A DNA stretch of 64,000 bases from positions 6,539,501 to 6,603,500 of the forward strand of contig NZ_CP108143.1 in NCBI RefSeq assembly GCF_036206005.1, written 5' to 3'. The position numbers and the translations under genes are program-made. Below the pieces are notes generated by a model. The model was not told where the DNA came from and searched no databases. It saw only the letters and a program-made list of their open reading frames with translations. Below are positions 21,437 to 30,775 of the stretch, piece by piece; the stretch's first letter is position 1, and every line of letters starts with the position of its first letter. The stretch is from Streptomyces sp. NBC_00178 (GTDB taxonomy: Bacteria; Actinomycetota; Actinomycetes; Streptomycetales; Streptomycetaceae).

Positions 21437-22324
21437 ATGGTGAGCGATGAACGAGCGCAGGACCCGACCCGGGCCCATCCCCGGCCCGACTTTCCCCAGC
21501 AGGACCAGGCCCACCCCGGATGGACCGGTCCCATGGACCCGCCACCGGACCACGGTGAGGATTCCTACCGGGGCTCCGCCCTGCTCGTGGACCGCAAGGC
21601 GGTGATCACGGGTGGTGACTCGGGCATCGGCCGCGCCGTCGCTCTGGCCTTCGCGCGGGAAGGCGCGGACGTGTTGTTCACCCACCTGGCCGAAGAGGAG
21701 GAAGAGGCAGGGGAGACCGTCCGCCTGGTGGAGGAAGCGGGCCGCAGCGCGGTGCCCGTCCTGTGCGACATCCGGGACGAGAAGCAGTGTCGCTCGCTCG
21801 TCGAACGGGCCGTATCCGAGTTCGGCCGGATCGACATCCTGGTCAACAACGCCGCCTACCAGATGTCCCAGCCCGACGGGATCTCCGCCATCTCGACCGA
21901 ACAGTTCGACCGTGTCGTACGCACCAACCTCTACGGGATGTTCTGGCTGTGCAAGAGCGCGCTGCCGCACATTCCGGCCGGGGGCTCGATCATCAACACC
22001 ACGTCGGTGCAGGCGTACAAGCCGAGCCCTCATCTGCTCGACTACGCGATGACCAAGGGCGCGATCGCGACCTTCACCCAAGGGCTGGCCCAGATGCTCG
22101 CCTCCGACGGCATCCGCGTCAACGCGGTCGCCCCGGGGCCGGTATGGACGCCCCTCATTCCGGCGACGATGCCCGACACCGCCGAGTTCGGCAAACAAAG
22201 TCCGCTGGGCCGCCCCGCTCAGCCCGCGGAGATGGCGCCCGCATACGTGTTCCTCGCCTCCGACAACGCTTCGTTCATCACCGGCGAGATCATGAACGCG
22301 ACCGGGGGCACACCGCTCCCTTGA
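21437..22324 (+). CDS. SDR-family oxidoreductase (YghA/general-stress type)
   Basis: A 295-aa protein. A proline- and acid-rich N-terminal extension of about 45 residues ('QDQAHPGWTGPMDPPPDHGE') precedes a classical SDR: 'VITGGDSGIGRAVALAFARE' cofactor loop, 'DILVNNAAYQ', catalytic Ser in 'NTTSVQAYKPSPHLL', Tyr/Lys in 'DYAMTKGA' and 'NAVAPGPVWTPL'. The extension is characteristic of the YghA/YhdF stress-SDR subgroup. ATG 21437 follows the strong site 'CAGGAGG'. Probably NADPH-dependent reduction of small aldehydes. Confidence 0.93.
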   Translation: MVSDERAQDPTRAHPRPDFPQQDQAHPGWTGPMDPPPDHGEDSYRGSALLVDRKAVITGGDSGIGRAVALAFAREGADVLFTHLAEEEEEAGETVRLVEEAGRSAVPVLCDIRDEKQCRSLVERAVSEFGRIDILVNNAAYQMSQPDGISAISTEQFDRVVRTNLYGMFWLCKSALPHIPAGGSIINTTSVQAYKPSPHLLDYAMTKGAIATFTQGLAQMLASDGIRVNAVAPGPVWTPLIPATMPDTAEFGKQSPLGRPAQPAEMAPAYVFLASDNASFITGEIMNATGGTPLP

Positions 22325-22400
22325 CGCGTGAGGAGATCACCGGCCCCACGGACCCGTCGGAGCCGACACCTCGCCTCATCGCGAAGGAGAGAGCCACACC

Positions 22401-23021
22401 ATGCGCGCACTCGCCCTGGTCTGCACCCTGAACGCTTCGCCCGCCCCTTCCAGCAGTCACCATCTCGCCTGACAGGTCGTGGCCCAGCTCGCCCACCACG
22501 ACGTACAGGGCGAGACCATCCGGGTCGCCGATCACGACGTCGGCCCGGGAACCGGAACGGACATGGGCGACGGCGACGCCCGGCCCGTCCTGCGGGAGGT
22601 CCTCGCCGCCGACATCCTTCCGATCGCCACCCCCATCCGGCTCGGCCACCGCTCCAGCGTCTGCCAGAGGGTTCTGGAACGCCTCAACGCCGGATCCCCC
22701 GAGTCCGACGGTCAGGGCCGCCCGCACACCTACGGCAAGGTCGCGGCGGTAGCTGTCGTCGGCAACGAGGACGGGGCGCACAAGGTGAGCGCCGACGTGT
22801 TCCAGGGCTTGAACGACATCGGCTTCTCCCTGGCGCCCGGGGCCGTCACGTACTGGGTCGGTGAGGCCATGCAGGGCACCGACTGCCAGGACCTGGACCG
22901 GACTCCGGACGCCGTCGCCTCGACCACGAAGACGCTGGTCGCGAACGCGGTCCAGCCGGCTCGCCGACTGGCCGACCACCCGTACCCGGCACCGGCCGCG
23001 GCGCCCTCCGCCGACTCCTGA
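22401..23021 (+). pseudogene. Flavodoxin-family NAD(P)H-dependent reductase, interrupted by in-frame TGA
   Basis: From ATG 22401 (ribosome site 'GAAGGAGAG') the frame reads 'MRALALVCTLNASPAPSSSH', stops at TGA 22470-22472, and then continues in the same frame without further stops to 23019. It includes 'ATPIRLGHRSSVCQRVLERL' and 'VAAVAVVGNEDGAHKVSADV', typical FMN-reductase/flavodoxin motifs. A single change in one codon would restore it. Either a recent nonsense mutation or a sequence error. Confidence 0.75.
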
Positions 23022-23061
23022 TGTCCGTGCGAGGGCGCCGGCGGCCGGTCCGCGTCGCGGC

Positions 23062-23388
23062 TCAGTGGCCGAGGGCTTTGCGGAGCTGCTCCTTGTTCAT
23101 CGAGGATCGGCCTTGGACGTGGCGCCTCTTGGCCTCTTCGTAGAGCTGATCCCGAGTGGGGCTCACGGGGCCGCGGTGCGAACGCTCACCCCCGCGCTGC
23201 GAGGCGGACTTCTTATCCCGCAGGGACGCCTTGCTTGCTTCCCTGGACTCACCCGCACGGGCCCGTTCCTTGTTGACCGTACGTGCCGCGATCTCCTTCG
23301 CGCGCTCGGCGGAGGCACCATGCTCTCGCGCACTGTCCTTGACGTGCTCGTACTGCCGTTCGCGCTTGGGGCTCGAACCTGCCGGCAT
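23062..23388 (-). CDS. Small basic protein with Rho-N-like C-terminus
   Basis: A 108-aa, very charged protein ('MPAGSSPKRERQYEHVKDSA'). The middle is rich in Lys/Arg/Glu ('TVNKERARAGESREASKAS'), and the end 'TRDQLYEEAKRRHVQGRSSM' with 'NKEQLRKALGH' looks like a Rho-termination-factor N-terminal/SAP-like helix motif that binds nucleic acid. Similar Streptomyces proteins are often labelled plasmid stabilisation protein without experimental support. Start 23388 chosen as the only ATG giving this architecture. Confidence 0.75.
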   Translation of the reverse strand: MPAGSSPKRERQYEHVKDSAREHGASAERAKEIAARTVNKERARAGESREASKASLRDKKSASQRGGERSHRGPVSPTRDQLYEEAKRRHVQGRSSMNKEQLRKALGH

Positions 23389-23914
23389 CGTCGTTCTCCT
23401 TCCGTGCGGCGTCGGCACGTACCGACGCCGTATCCATCGGGTGCTCACCGCGGTGCGTGTTACTCCCGCGGTTCCAGTGCACGCCGTACGGCCGGCGCTC
23501 GCTACCCGGAGGCCGCGAGCTTCTCCGCTCAGGGCGCACGCCGTGCCAGGGGAGCAGCGGGAGCCCGAGCCGGGATACGGGGCGCGGGATCGGGCTCGAA
23601 CGGCGTTTGTGGCGATGCCATGCCCTGACGCTCGGTACGGGCAGGCCGTGGTTCCCGCCAGCTGCTTTCGCCTCGGGTTTGCCGAGGCCGAAGCGCGCTG
23701 GGCTCGTCGTGGGCGGGAAGACAGTCGGCGCGCAGGTGCACGCCCAAGAAGTCGCCCACCTCCCACCCGTTCTCCGGTCGCGGGTTCGCCGCCACCGTGA
23801 TGTCCTTCCCTGGCGGGTTCTCCACGTCGCTGCCCGGCGACGCGTGGCCAAGAATTCGACGCGCAGCCGGGCGAAGTTGCAGCAGCTCGTGCGTTCGAGC
23901 CGGGGGAGGCGTCA
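23389..23914. other. Intergenic region
   Basis: About 525 bases. Minus-strand frames near 23740-23880 give 'DITVAANPRPENGWEVGDFL', which might be a remnant of a small protein, but no start, length or family can be supported. Confidence 0.35.
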
Positions 23915-24502
23915 ATGGGCCGGACACCGGCGGCCGAGGGTGACGGCGAGAGAGACGGCATCGCGGTGAACCCGCACAGTGGCCGGCGCGAGTCCGAGGA
24001 GGAGCGGGCCGACCGGCGGTGGGGTGACCTCCTCCAGGAGCTCCGGGTGGCGCAGACGGGCGTCCAGATCCTGTTCGGATTCCTGCTCGCGGTGGTCTTC
24101 CAGCCCCGGTTCGCCGATCTCTCAACCGTCGACCGCGACATCTACGTGGTGACGGTCATGTTGGGATCCGCGACCGCGGCGGCCCTGATCGGTCCCGTGT
24201 CCTACCACCGGCTCCTCACCGGCCGGCGGATGAAGGCACGAACGGTGACCTGGGCCTCGCGCCTGACGAAACTCGGGCTCGGCCTCCTGTTCTGCACGAT
24301 GTGCAGCACCCTGCTGCTCATCCTGCGGGTGGCGCTGCACAGCGTCGTGGCGTTGTGGCTCGTGGGCGTGATGGCGCTGTGGTTCGCCGTCTGCTGGTTC
24401 GTCTTCCCGCTCTGGGCCATTGCCCGGGACCACGGCGAGGGAGCGGTCGGAGACCAGGCAAGGACGCCCGCGAGAGGCGGCTCGGACGACCTGCGGGGCT
24501 GA
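23915..24502 (+). CDS. Four-helix membrane protein (DUF6328-like)
   Basis: A 195-aa protein. The conserved entry 'WGDLLQELRVAQTGVQILFG' leads into the first membrane helix, followed by three more ('VVTVMLGSATAAALIGPVSY', 'LGLGLLFCTMCSTLLLILRV', 'LWLVGVMALWFAVCWFVFP') and a charged tail. This matches the actinobacterial DUF6328 pattern as I know it. Function unknown. It sits among small stress-type genes. Confidence 0.8.
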   Translation: MGRTPAAEGDGERDGIAVNPHSGRRESEEERADRRWGDLLQELRVAQTGVQILFGFLLAVVFQPRFADLSTVDRDIYVVTVMLGSATAAALIGPVSYHRLLTGRRMKARTVTWASRLTKLGLGLLFCTMCSTLLLILRVALHSVVALWLVGVMALWFAVCWFVFPLWAIARDHGEGAVGDQARTPARGGSDDLRG

Positions 24503-24705
24503 GCGCCGAAGCCGCTCTGATGGCGGCCCACCCTTGCAGTCCGGCCGAAGGCCGCAAGGCCTCGGCGACGGTCAACAGCCCGGCGGCGCCTGCCCGCTCG
24601 CGGGCGACGTGCGCGCGCGGTCCACGTGCGGGAGTGCAGCGTACGGGTGATGCTGGCGGAGACCGTGCGCCGCATCCCGGCGTGGGACGCGAGAGAGGTG
24701 GCCCG

Positions 24706-24942
24706 ATGGCCGGCAAGGGCAAGAACAAGAGGTTGTCCACTGGCGACAGCGTCACATGGAAGAGCCACGGCCAGGAGGTCGAAGGCACGGTCGAGCGGAA
24801 GCTCACGAAGCGGACCAAGGCTGCCGGCCGGACCGTGGACGCCTCCGAGGACGAGCCGCAGTACAAGGTGAAGAGCGACAAGACCGGCAGGTCCGCCGCC
24901 CACAAACCCGAGTCGCTGCGCAAGAAGGACGGCGGCTCGTGA
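24706..24942 (+). CDS. DUF2945 (HVA1/TUDOR-like) small protein
   Basis: A 78-aa protein 'MAGKGKNKRLSTGDSVTWKS' ... 'GTVERKLTKRTKAAGRTVDA' ... 'YKVKSDKTGRSAAHKPESL'. This is the hypervirulence-associated TUDOR-domain family (DUF2945), a short SH3-like barrel. ATG 24706 has 'AGAGAGGTGG' upstream. Molecular role unknown. Confidence 0.88.
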   Translation: MAGKGKNKRLSTGDSVTWKSHGQEVEGTVERKLTKRTKAAGRTVDASEDEPQYKVKSDKTGRSAAHKPESLRKKDGGS

Positions 24943-25004
24943 GCGGGGGAGGGGGCACTCTTTCCCCAGCGGTCCCTGGCGGCCGGGCGCGTGCGGATCG
25001 CCGG

Positions 25005-26235
25005 CAGCTGACTCCGGGCTCCGGCGGAGTCGTCGCCGGCCACGCTCGGCGGCTTCGAGGAGGACGTCGGAGGTGTATCTGAACTCTTCCGTCAGCCGCC
25101 CTGCTTCGGTGACGAGGATGCCGTACGGGACAGTGGGATCGGCAGGAGACAGGGCCAGCCGTCCGGCCTCCTCGACGGACCTCGGCGCGGTGCGACTCGG
25201 CTTCCCGGGTGAGGCGTTCCAGTCGCTTGGCTTGCTGGAACAGGGTCGTCTCGTCGAGCGTCGTCAATACCGCGGCGGCCTCGCCGGTGGCTTCGAGGAA
25301 CGCCCCGTAGCGCTGCAGGAGAGGTCTGCCGGCGTCCCCCAGCTCGCGTGACTGATCGGGGGCGCGGGTGAGGCCGGCCACCTGGTGCAGCGTGCGTTCC
25401 AGTGCGTCCAGCACGGCATCGTAGCCTGCGAAACCAGGGTGACCGCGGTAGCGGCGCATCATGCGCCGCGGGTTGAGAAGTGTGCTTTCCTTGGCCGTTT
25501 CGATTCCTGACCGGGCCTGCTCGATCATCTGGCCGGTGTGCGCTGCGCGGGCCCGCCATCCGGCGGTCGTCTCCTGATCCGGGACCCGCTGCGAGAGCAC
25601 GGGATGCATGTCGGCGAGGAGCCCGTAGAGAGTGCCGGCGAGGTTGCGGATGCCGTACTCGGCGCTGCGATAGCGCAGCGGCGGGGCGATGAGGACGTTG
25701 ACCGCGGTACCGGTGGCACATCCGATCAGCACGAGCACCACGATCTCCCCGAGCCGCATGAAGCGCTCGGAGCTCCCCGCGGACGCGGTGTAGGTCGCGA
25801 AGGCGAAGAAGGCCGCCGTGGAGACCTGCGATCCTTGGGCGCCCAGGACCGGCCAGCGTCCGATCGTCAGGGCGATGAGGGCCCGAGCGCGAACGTCAGC
25901 AGTTCGGGGCCTGCGAACAAGCCGAGGGCAGCCTGCACCATGACACCCGCCACCACCGCGGCGACGTAGCGCAGCGACTGTACGAGGGAGCGGTAGACGG
26001 TCACCTGCATGATCAACACAGCGGAGAACGGAGCGAACGCCGGCGAGTGGGCGTCAAGGACATCGGCCGCGATCGCCCAGCTCAGGGTGGCGGCAAAGGT
26101 GCTCTTGCCGATCACGAGCAGAGTGTTCCGCTCCTCGCCGCCGCCAGTGACAGCGCGGTGCCACCACTGCGCCGCGGCTCGCAGCTTCCCCGGCACTCCT
26201 GCCCGGGCCTTCGTATTCTCCGAGATGGCCTCCAC
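25005..26235 (-). pseudogene. FUSC/aromatic-acid-exporter-like membrane protein, two frameshifts
   Basis: The start at 26235 gives 'NTLLVIGKSTFAATLSWAIA' and three membrane helices, then goes out of frame at about 25880, where adding one G to a GGG run would read 'LGALIALTIGRWPVLGAQGS'. The second frame continues with membrane segment 'IVVLVLIGCATGTAVNVLIA' and a helical cytoplasmic domain ('RYRSAEYGIRNLAGTLYGLL') until about 25187, where another shift is needed ('VEEAGRLALSPADPTVPYGI'). The original stop is not identifiable, so the lower boundary is approximate. Confidence 0.75.
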
Positions 26236-26257
26236 CTCCGTCCGTCCTCGGCCTTCA

Positions 26258-27022
26258 TCAGTGCGGTGCGGCCCGGTCCTCGCTGAGCACGGTCGGGTGC
26301 GACGGCCGTGCGTCCCTCACGAGCTGGGCAAGGTGGTCTGCGTACCCGCCCCGTGCCCGGGCGGCCAGACGCGCAGAGGTGAGAACCGGGAAGCGCCTGG
26401 TCCGCAGGACCTGGTATCCATGCGCCTGCAGGGCGGCGACCAGCGCGTGATCCTCTCCTGCCGTGAGGGCGGGGAATCCGCCGACCCGTAGATAAGCATC
26501 CGCTCGCACACCCAGATTCGCCCCGTGGACATGCGGGTGAAGACCTGAGGGCTGCCCCTCGCCGCCGGCTGTCGCATAGGCACGCACATGGTCACCGATC
26601 ACATCGGCGAGCGCGGGGGGCCACCCTTGCGGTCGGATCGTGCCGACCACCGCGTCCCAGCCGCGTTCCGCACAGGCACGTTGATGGGCGAGCCAGCCGG
26701 TCGGAACCTCGCTGTCCGCGTCGGTGGAGGCGATCCACACGGTGGCAGGGTCCAGGCCGAGGGCACTCAGAGCCAGCCGCGAGCCCGCGGCTCTGGCTTC
26801 CCCCGGGCTGCGCGCATCGAGCGTCGCGACCACGGCGCCCCCCTGCCGGGCCACCTCGTACGTCCGGTCGGTGCAGGCGTCGGCAGCGACCACCACAAGG
26901 AGCCTGGACGCCCTGACGGCCGGATGCCGTGCCGCTGTGCGGACAGAGGCGAGGGCCGCCGGAAGGAAGGTCTCTTCGTCGTGCGCGGGGATCACCACGG
27001 CGATGGCGGCGAGACCCGTCAC
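26258..27022 (-). CDS. Family 2 glycosyltransferase
   Basis: A 254-aa GT-A enzyme: 'IAVVIPAHDEETFLPAALAS' start, 'VVVAADACTDRTYEVAR' nucleotide-binding region, DxD motif in 'WIASTDADSEVPTGWLA', and 'VHGANLGVRADAYLRVGGF' acceptor side with 'AGEDHALVAAL'. No membrane helix is evident, so it is cytosolic or peripheral. It is the last gene of a four-gene operon and overlaps the methyltransferase by 4 bases. Donor and acceptor unknown. Confidence 0.9.
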   Translation of the reverse strand: MTGLAAIAVVIPAHDEETFLPAALASVRTAARHPAVRASRLLVVVAADACTDRTYEVARQGGAVVATLDARSPGEARAAGSRLALSALGLDPATVWIASTDADSEVPTGWLAHQRACAERGWDAVVGTIRPQGWPPALADVIGDHVRAYATAGGEGQPSGLHPHVHGANLGVRADAYLRVGGFPALTAGEDHALVAALQAHGYQVLRTRRFPVLTSARLAARARGGYADHLAQLVRDARPSHPTVLSEDRAAPH

Positions 27023-27636
27023 AGAAGTCCCTCGAACCCGGCAGGGGAGGGGGGAGGGGCCTCGCCCGGCAGAACCCGGCTGAATGTCTGCAGAACGAAA
27101 TCCTCCTCCGCGTGGTCCACGCCCAGGAGCAGCCCCGGTTCACGCGACAGCCGTTCGGCCAGCTGAGCACCGGTGTACAAGTGCTCCTGCACCGGATGGT
27201 TCCAGTGCACCGTCACCAGGGTCCCGCCGACGTCGAGTGAGCCGGTGGCCCGTGACAGGAGTTCGTCCAGTCGCCGCTCGTCGAAATAGTAGAGGAGCTC
27301 GGAGAACACGATGAGATCGAACGTGCCCTCGGGCCACTCATGCGGCACGGTGAGACGGGTCACCTCGACATGGCCGAGGTCCGCTGTGTGACGGCGGGCG
27401 GTGGCGACGGCGGATTCGATCCGATCGGCGGCGATCAGTTCGTCGCACCTCCCAGCGAGAAGGCGGGTCAGCTGCCCTACGGAGCAGGCGGGTTCGAAGG
27501 CGCGTCGGTAGTGCGGCCGTGGAAGCGAGGCCACGGTCAGCGCGTACTTGCGTTGTTCGTACCAGCGCTCCTGGAGTCGCCACGGATCCCTGCTGCCCCG
27601 GTACATCTCTTCGAAGTATCCGGCCGGAGTGCTCAC
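27019..27636 (-). CDS. SAM-dependent methyltransferase, NodS-like
   Basis: A 205-aa class I methyltransferase. 'YFEEMYRGSRDPWRLQERWY' is the NodS-like entry, 'AFEPACSVGQLTRLLAGRCD' is the SAM-binding loop, 'VTRLTVPHEWPEGTFDLIVF' and 'SELLYYFDERRLDELLSRA' complete the core. NodS N-methylates a deacetylated amino sugar. Together with the PIG-L deacetylase and glycosyltransferase overlapping it on both sides, this suggests a modified glycoconjugate. Confidence 0.9.
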   Translation of the reverse strand: MSTPAGYFEEMYRGSRDPWRLQERWYEQRKYALTVASLPRPHYRRAFEPACSVGQLTRLLAGRCDELIAADRIESAVATARRHTADLGHVEVTRLTVPHEWPEGTFDLIVFSELLYYFDERRLDELLSRATGSLDVGGTLVTVHWNHPVQEHLYTGAQLAERLSREPGLLLGVDHAEEDFVLQTFSRVLPGEAPPPSPAGFEGLL

Positions 27637-28403
27637 CGGAACACCACCTCGCGCGGACGCAGATGATGGGCGATCTCCTCGGGCGGCAGAATCGCCGCAT
27701 CCTGCGCCCCCGGCCCGAGAGGCAGGATCTGCGAGGCGAACGCGTCGATGGCATGCCGCTTGCGCACCTGCACTTCGGGGCTGAGCGGGAGTTGCGCAGC
27801 CCGGCTCCAGGGCACGCGCGGATCACCCGGTTCGGCCCAGTGCCACAGCCATACCGGGTACTCGACCAGGGGTACGTCAGCCTCTTCGGCCGCTGCTCGC
27901 GCGGCGCGGCCCGCTGCCTCGTGGTCGCTGTGCACGTCACCCGTCCACGGGGCGGCGACGAGAGCGGCGCCGCGGCACAGCGGAAGAAGCGCCGTACGCA
28001 GATCGTCCTCGTGCTGTGCCACCCGGGAGTCGGGGATGTTCAGCCGCACCACGTCGGCGTGGCCGGCCCCCAGCCTGCCCAGAGCGGTCCGGGTCTCCTC
28101 CGAGCGGATGGCGGCGAGCTCACGAGGCCTGAGCACTGCGCTGTGAGGATGAGAGGCCTCGCCGTCCGTCACCGCCACGACGGTCAGCGGGTGCCCGAGG
28201 TCCGACAGCAGGGCGAGGGTGCCACCGAAGCCGAGTACCTCGTCGTCCGGGTGTGCGGCCACGACCACCACCCTCCCGGAGGACGGAAGCGGATACTCAC
28301 GCATGGCACCCCAGCCCGGCCACGTCGCCCAGAGACCCTCCGCGGTGCCGGGGGCCTGGATCGGATCCGCGTAGCCGGACGGATCGTCGGGACGTGCGCT
28401 CAC
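27633..28403 (-). CDS. PIG-L family N-deacetylase
   Basis: A 256-aa LmbE/PIG-L protein. The zinc site is 'VVAAHPDDEVLGFGGTLALL' (HPDDE) with the second ligand in 'GDVHSDHEAAGRAA'. It should remove an N-acetyl group from a GlcNAc-like sugar or related amide. The gene overlaps both neighbours by 4 bases (ATGA), making coupled translation likely. Confidence 0.92.
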   Translation of the reverse strand: MSARPDDPSGYADPIQAPGTAEGLWATWPGWGAMREYPLPSSGRVVVVAAHPDDEVLGFGGTLALLSDLGHPLTVVAVTDGEASHPHSAVLRPRELAAIRSEETRTALGRLGAGHADVVRLNIPDSRVAQHEDDLRTALLPLCRGAALVAAPWTGDVHSDHEAAGRAARAAAEEADVPLVEYPVWLWHWAEPGDPRVPWSRAAQLPLSPEVQVRKRHAIDAFASQILPLGPGAQDAAILPPEEIAHHLRPREVVFR

Positions 28404-29446
28404 AGGCCCTCACGCTCGCTGAGGAGGGTGCCGAGCTCGGCGAGATTTCGCTCCGCGTGGTGCTGACGGATGTACACGGTGAGGTCGGCGACGTTGCGCG
28501 CGTGCCGTTGGTCGTGGCACAGAGGTCCCGCACCGGTGGCGCGTCCGACGTGGTCCAGTGCGCGACGGCAGGCAGCCTCGATGAGTGCCCGGACGCGCAG
28601 GCTCAGCAGCCGGGCCTCGCCCTTGGCGTCCAGGGGGTCGCTGTCGATCGCGGTCGCCGCCGCCTCCAGGGTCAGTCCTGCCGCATGCAGGTCGACGTCC
28701 ACCGCGCCGAGGTGCGCTCTGGTGTGCGGGTCGTTCCCGCGCGCCGCCGCCGCATGCAGCGGACGCGCCACCGCGTGGGCTCCGCCGAGCCAGCAGGCGG
28801 CCACGCCGATGCCTCCGTGCTGGAAGCCGGGCCGGTTCACGTAATCCTCGACGCCTCCGACGGGTTCGGCCGGCGCCTCGTGGAAGCGCACATCCGGCGT
28901 GTCCGAGCCGGCCATGCCCAGTGCGCGCCACGTCCCCTCGACCGGTTCGTAGGAAGCGTCGCTCAGGGCGACGGCGAAAAGACGTCGGCCCTCCTCAGCA
29001 CGTGCGGTGACCAAGGCGTGCGTGCAACTGTGCGCCCCCGAGCAGTACTGCTTGAGTCCACTGACCGACCACCCGCCGCCCGGCCGACGGGTCGCCGACA
29101 GACCTTCACCCGGAGGTTCCGCAGCCCACACGCCCCAGCGGCTGCCCGACTCCGCAGAAGGACCATCGAGCTCGGCGAGGATCGCCACAGCGTCGACATG
29201 TCCCTCCACCAGCCGGGCTAGGCACAGATCATCCTCTGCCACCGCGCGCAAGGCGGCGAAACGGTCGGCTGTGCTGCCGTTACCGGGCAGTGGGAAGTGC
29301 AGGCGCCCGCTTTCCATCGCGGCGACCGCCTCGGTGAAACGCCCCGAGGTCTCCGCCCGCAGGGCACGTGCTTCGAAGTCTCCGGCGCGGTCTGGAGGTG
29401 CAAGGTTTTCCGGCACGACAATGCGCCGTTCGGAATTGCCTGTCAC
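28400..29446 (-). CDS. Acyl-CoA dehydrogenase-like flavoprotein
   Basis: A 348-aa protein starting at GTG 29446 after 'GAAAGGACG'. 'RFAALRAVAEDDLCLARLVE' (N-terminal helical domain), 'WGVWAAEPPGEGLSATRRPG' with 'GWSVSGLKQYCSGAHSCTHA' (beta domain and FAD contacts), and a C-terminal helical bundle ('CRRALDHVGRATGAGPLCHD'). It is shorter than classical ACADs (about 380-400 aa). First gene of the operon with deacetylase, methyltransferase and glycosyltransferase; substrate unknown. Confidence 0.88.
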   Translation of the reverse strand: MTGNSERRIVVPENLAPPDRAGDFEARALRAETSGRFTEAVAAMESGRLHFPLPGNGSTADRFAALRAVAEDDLCLARLVEGHVDAVAILAELDGPSAESGSRWGVWAAEPPGEGLSATRRPGGGWSVSGLKQYCSGAHSCTHALVTARAEEGRRLFAVALSDASYEPVEGTWRALGMAGSDTPDVRFHEAPAEPVGGVEDYVNRPGFQHGGIGVAACWLGGAHAVARPLHAAAARGNDPHTRAHLGAVDVDLHAAGLTLEAAATAIDSDPLDAKGEARLLSLRVRALIEAACRRALDHVGRATGAGPLCHDQRHARNVADLTVYIRQHHAERNLAELGTLLSEREGL

Positions 29447-29567
29447 GAGGACGTCCTTTCGCTCTGGTTTTCGGGGTGTTCCATCCGTCGAGAAAGCTCT
29501 CGCGACGTTCGTGCGGGCCGGGCCGGCGTGCGAGGGAGGACGCGGCGCCCTGAAGACGGGGCAGCCC

Positions 29568-30551
29568 TTAGGACCGGTGTTGCGCGCGAAGGCCGCGGAG
29601 GCGTCCGTCGAGCTCACGGCTGTAGAAATCGATGAAGCCCTCGGGGTCCGGGCCGGCGTTCTGCATCACGACCCGGTCGAATCCCGCATCCAGGTAGCGC
29701 TGTACCGCCGCGACATGGCGAGCGGGGTCCGGGCCGCACGCGAATTTCTCCGTGATGTCCTCGATCCGCACCGTGGTCGTAGCCGCGTCGAAATTCACCG
29801 GATTCGGCAATTCGCTCATGACTTTCCACCCGCTCAACGCCCATCGGGAGGTTTCGAGGGCAGCCCGCGCCGCGGTCTCCTCCTCCGGTGCCCAAGCGAC
29901 CGGAACCTCGGCGTACCGGGGCCCGGTCCCGCCCGCGGCCCGGTACTCGTCGACGAGTTCGGGACGGTCCTCCGTCGCGAAGAGCCCGTCCCCGAGCTCC
30001 GCAGCCAGGACGGCTGCACGCTCCCCTCCCGCGGCCACAGCGATGAGGGGCAGGGAGTCGGGCAGGTCGAATACACGGGCGTCGGACAGCCGAAGGTGCT
30101 TGCCGTCGTACGACCGATAACCTCCCCGCCACAACAGCCTGATGATCTCGATGGCTTCACGCAGCATGTCCTGCCTGGTGCTTACCGTGTCCGGGAAGCC
30201 GAGGCCCACCACGTGCTCGTTGAGCCGTTCGCCCGACCCCAGCCCCAGAGTGAAGCGCCCGTCGGACAGGAGAGCCAGAGTCGCCGCGGCCTGCGCGATG
30301 ATCGCCGGGTGATAACGCACCGTCGGACAGGTCACCCCCGTTGCCAATCCGATTCGATCGGTCCGGGCCGCGATGGCGCCGAGCACCGTCCACGCAAAAG
30401 GCGAGTGCCCCTGACTGTCCAGCCAAGGGTGGTAGTGATCACTGATCTCCACGAAGTCGAAACCGGCCTGCTCGGCCATGACGGCCTGACGCACCAATTC
30501 CCTCGGACCGAAGGCCTCAGCTGAAAGTTTGTACCCGATTTGCACAGCCAT
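29568..30551 (-). CDS. LLM-class F420-dependent oxidoreductase (FGD-like, TIGR03557 type)
   Basis: A 327-aa TIM-barrel protein: 'IGYKLSAEAFGPRELVRQAV', 'GFDFVEISDHYHPWLDSQGH', 'TCPTVRYHPAIIAQAAATLA', 'RFTLGLGSGERLNEHVVG' and the C-terminal 'AGFDRVVMQNAGPDPEGFI'. These match the F420-dependent glucose-6-phosphate-dehydrogenase-like branch of luciferase-like oxidoreductases. It lies 121 bases upstream of the ACAD operon on the same strand and might be co-regulated. Likely oxidises a sugar phosphate or alcohol using F420. Confidence 0.92.
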   Translation of the reverse strand: MAVQIGYKLSAEAFGPRELVRQAVMAEQAGFDFVEISDHYHPWLDSQGHSPFAWTVLGAIAARTDRIGLATGVTCPTVRYHPAIIAQAAATLALLSDGRFTLGLGSGERLNEHVVGLGFPDTVSTRQDMLREAIEIIRLLWRGGYRSYDGKHLRLSDARVFDLPDSLPLIAVAAGGERAAVLAAELGDGLFATEDRPELVDEYRAAGGTGPRYAEVPVAWAPEEETAARAALETSRWALSGWKVMSELPNPVNFDAATTTVRIEDITEKFACGPDPARHVAAVQRYLDAGFDRVVMQNAGPDPEGFIDFYSRELDGRLRGLRAQHRS

Positions 30552-30775
30552 CGACTCCTTGCGCGGGTTTCAGAAACACCACACCTGTTAAGGGCGGGCA
30601 CGCGAGAGCAAGCACCATCGCCTGCCTGCCTTCGCGTGCCCAGGCTTTCCGCTCACAACCTAGTCGCGACGTATCGTCCGATTCGGGAGCCGCGTCCCGG
30701 CCGGAAGCGTGCCGTGTGGCCCGGCCCCGATCACTACGGCGCCCTTTCGACTGCCGCCGCCGCGGCACGCGCGAC

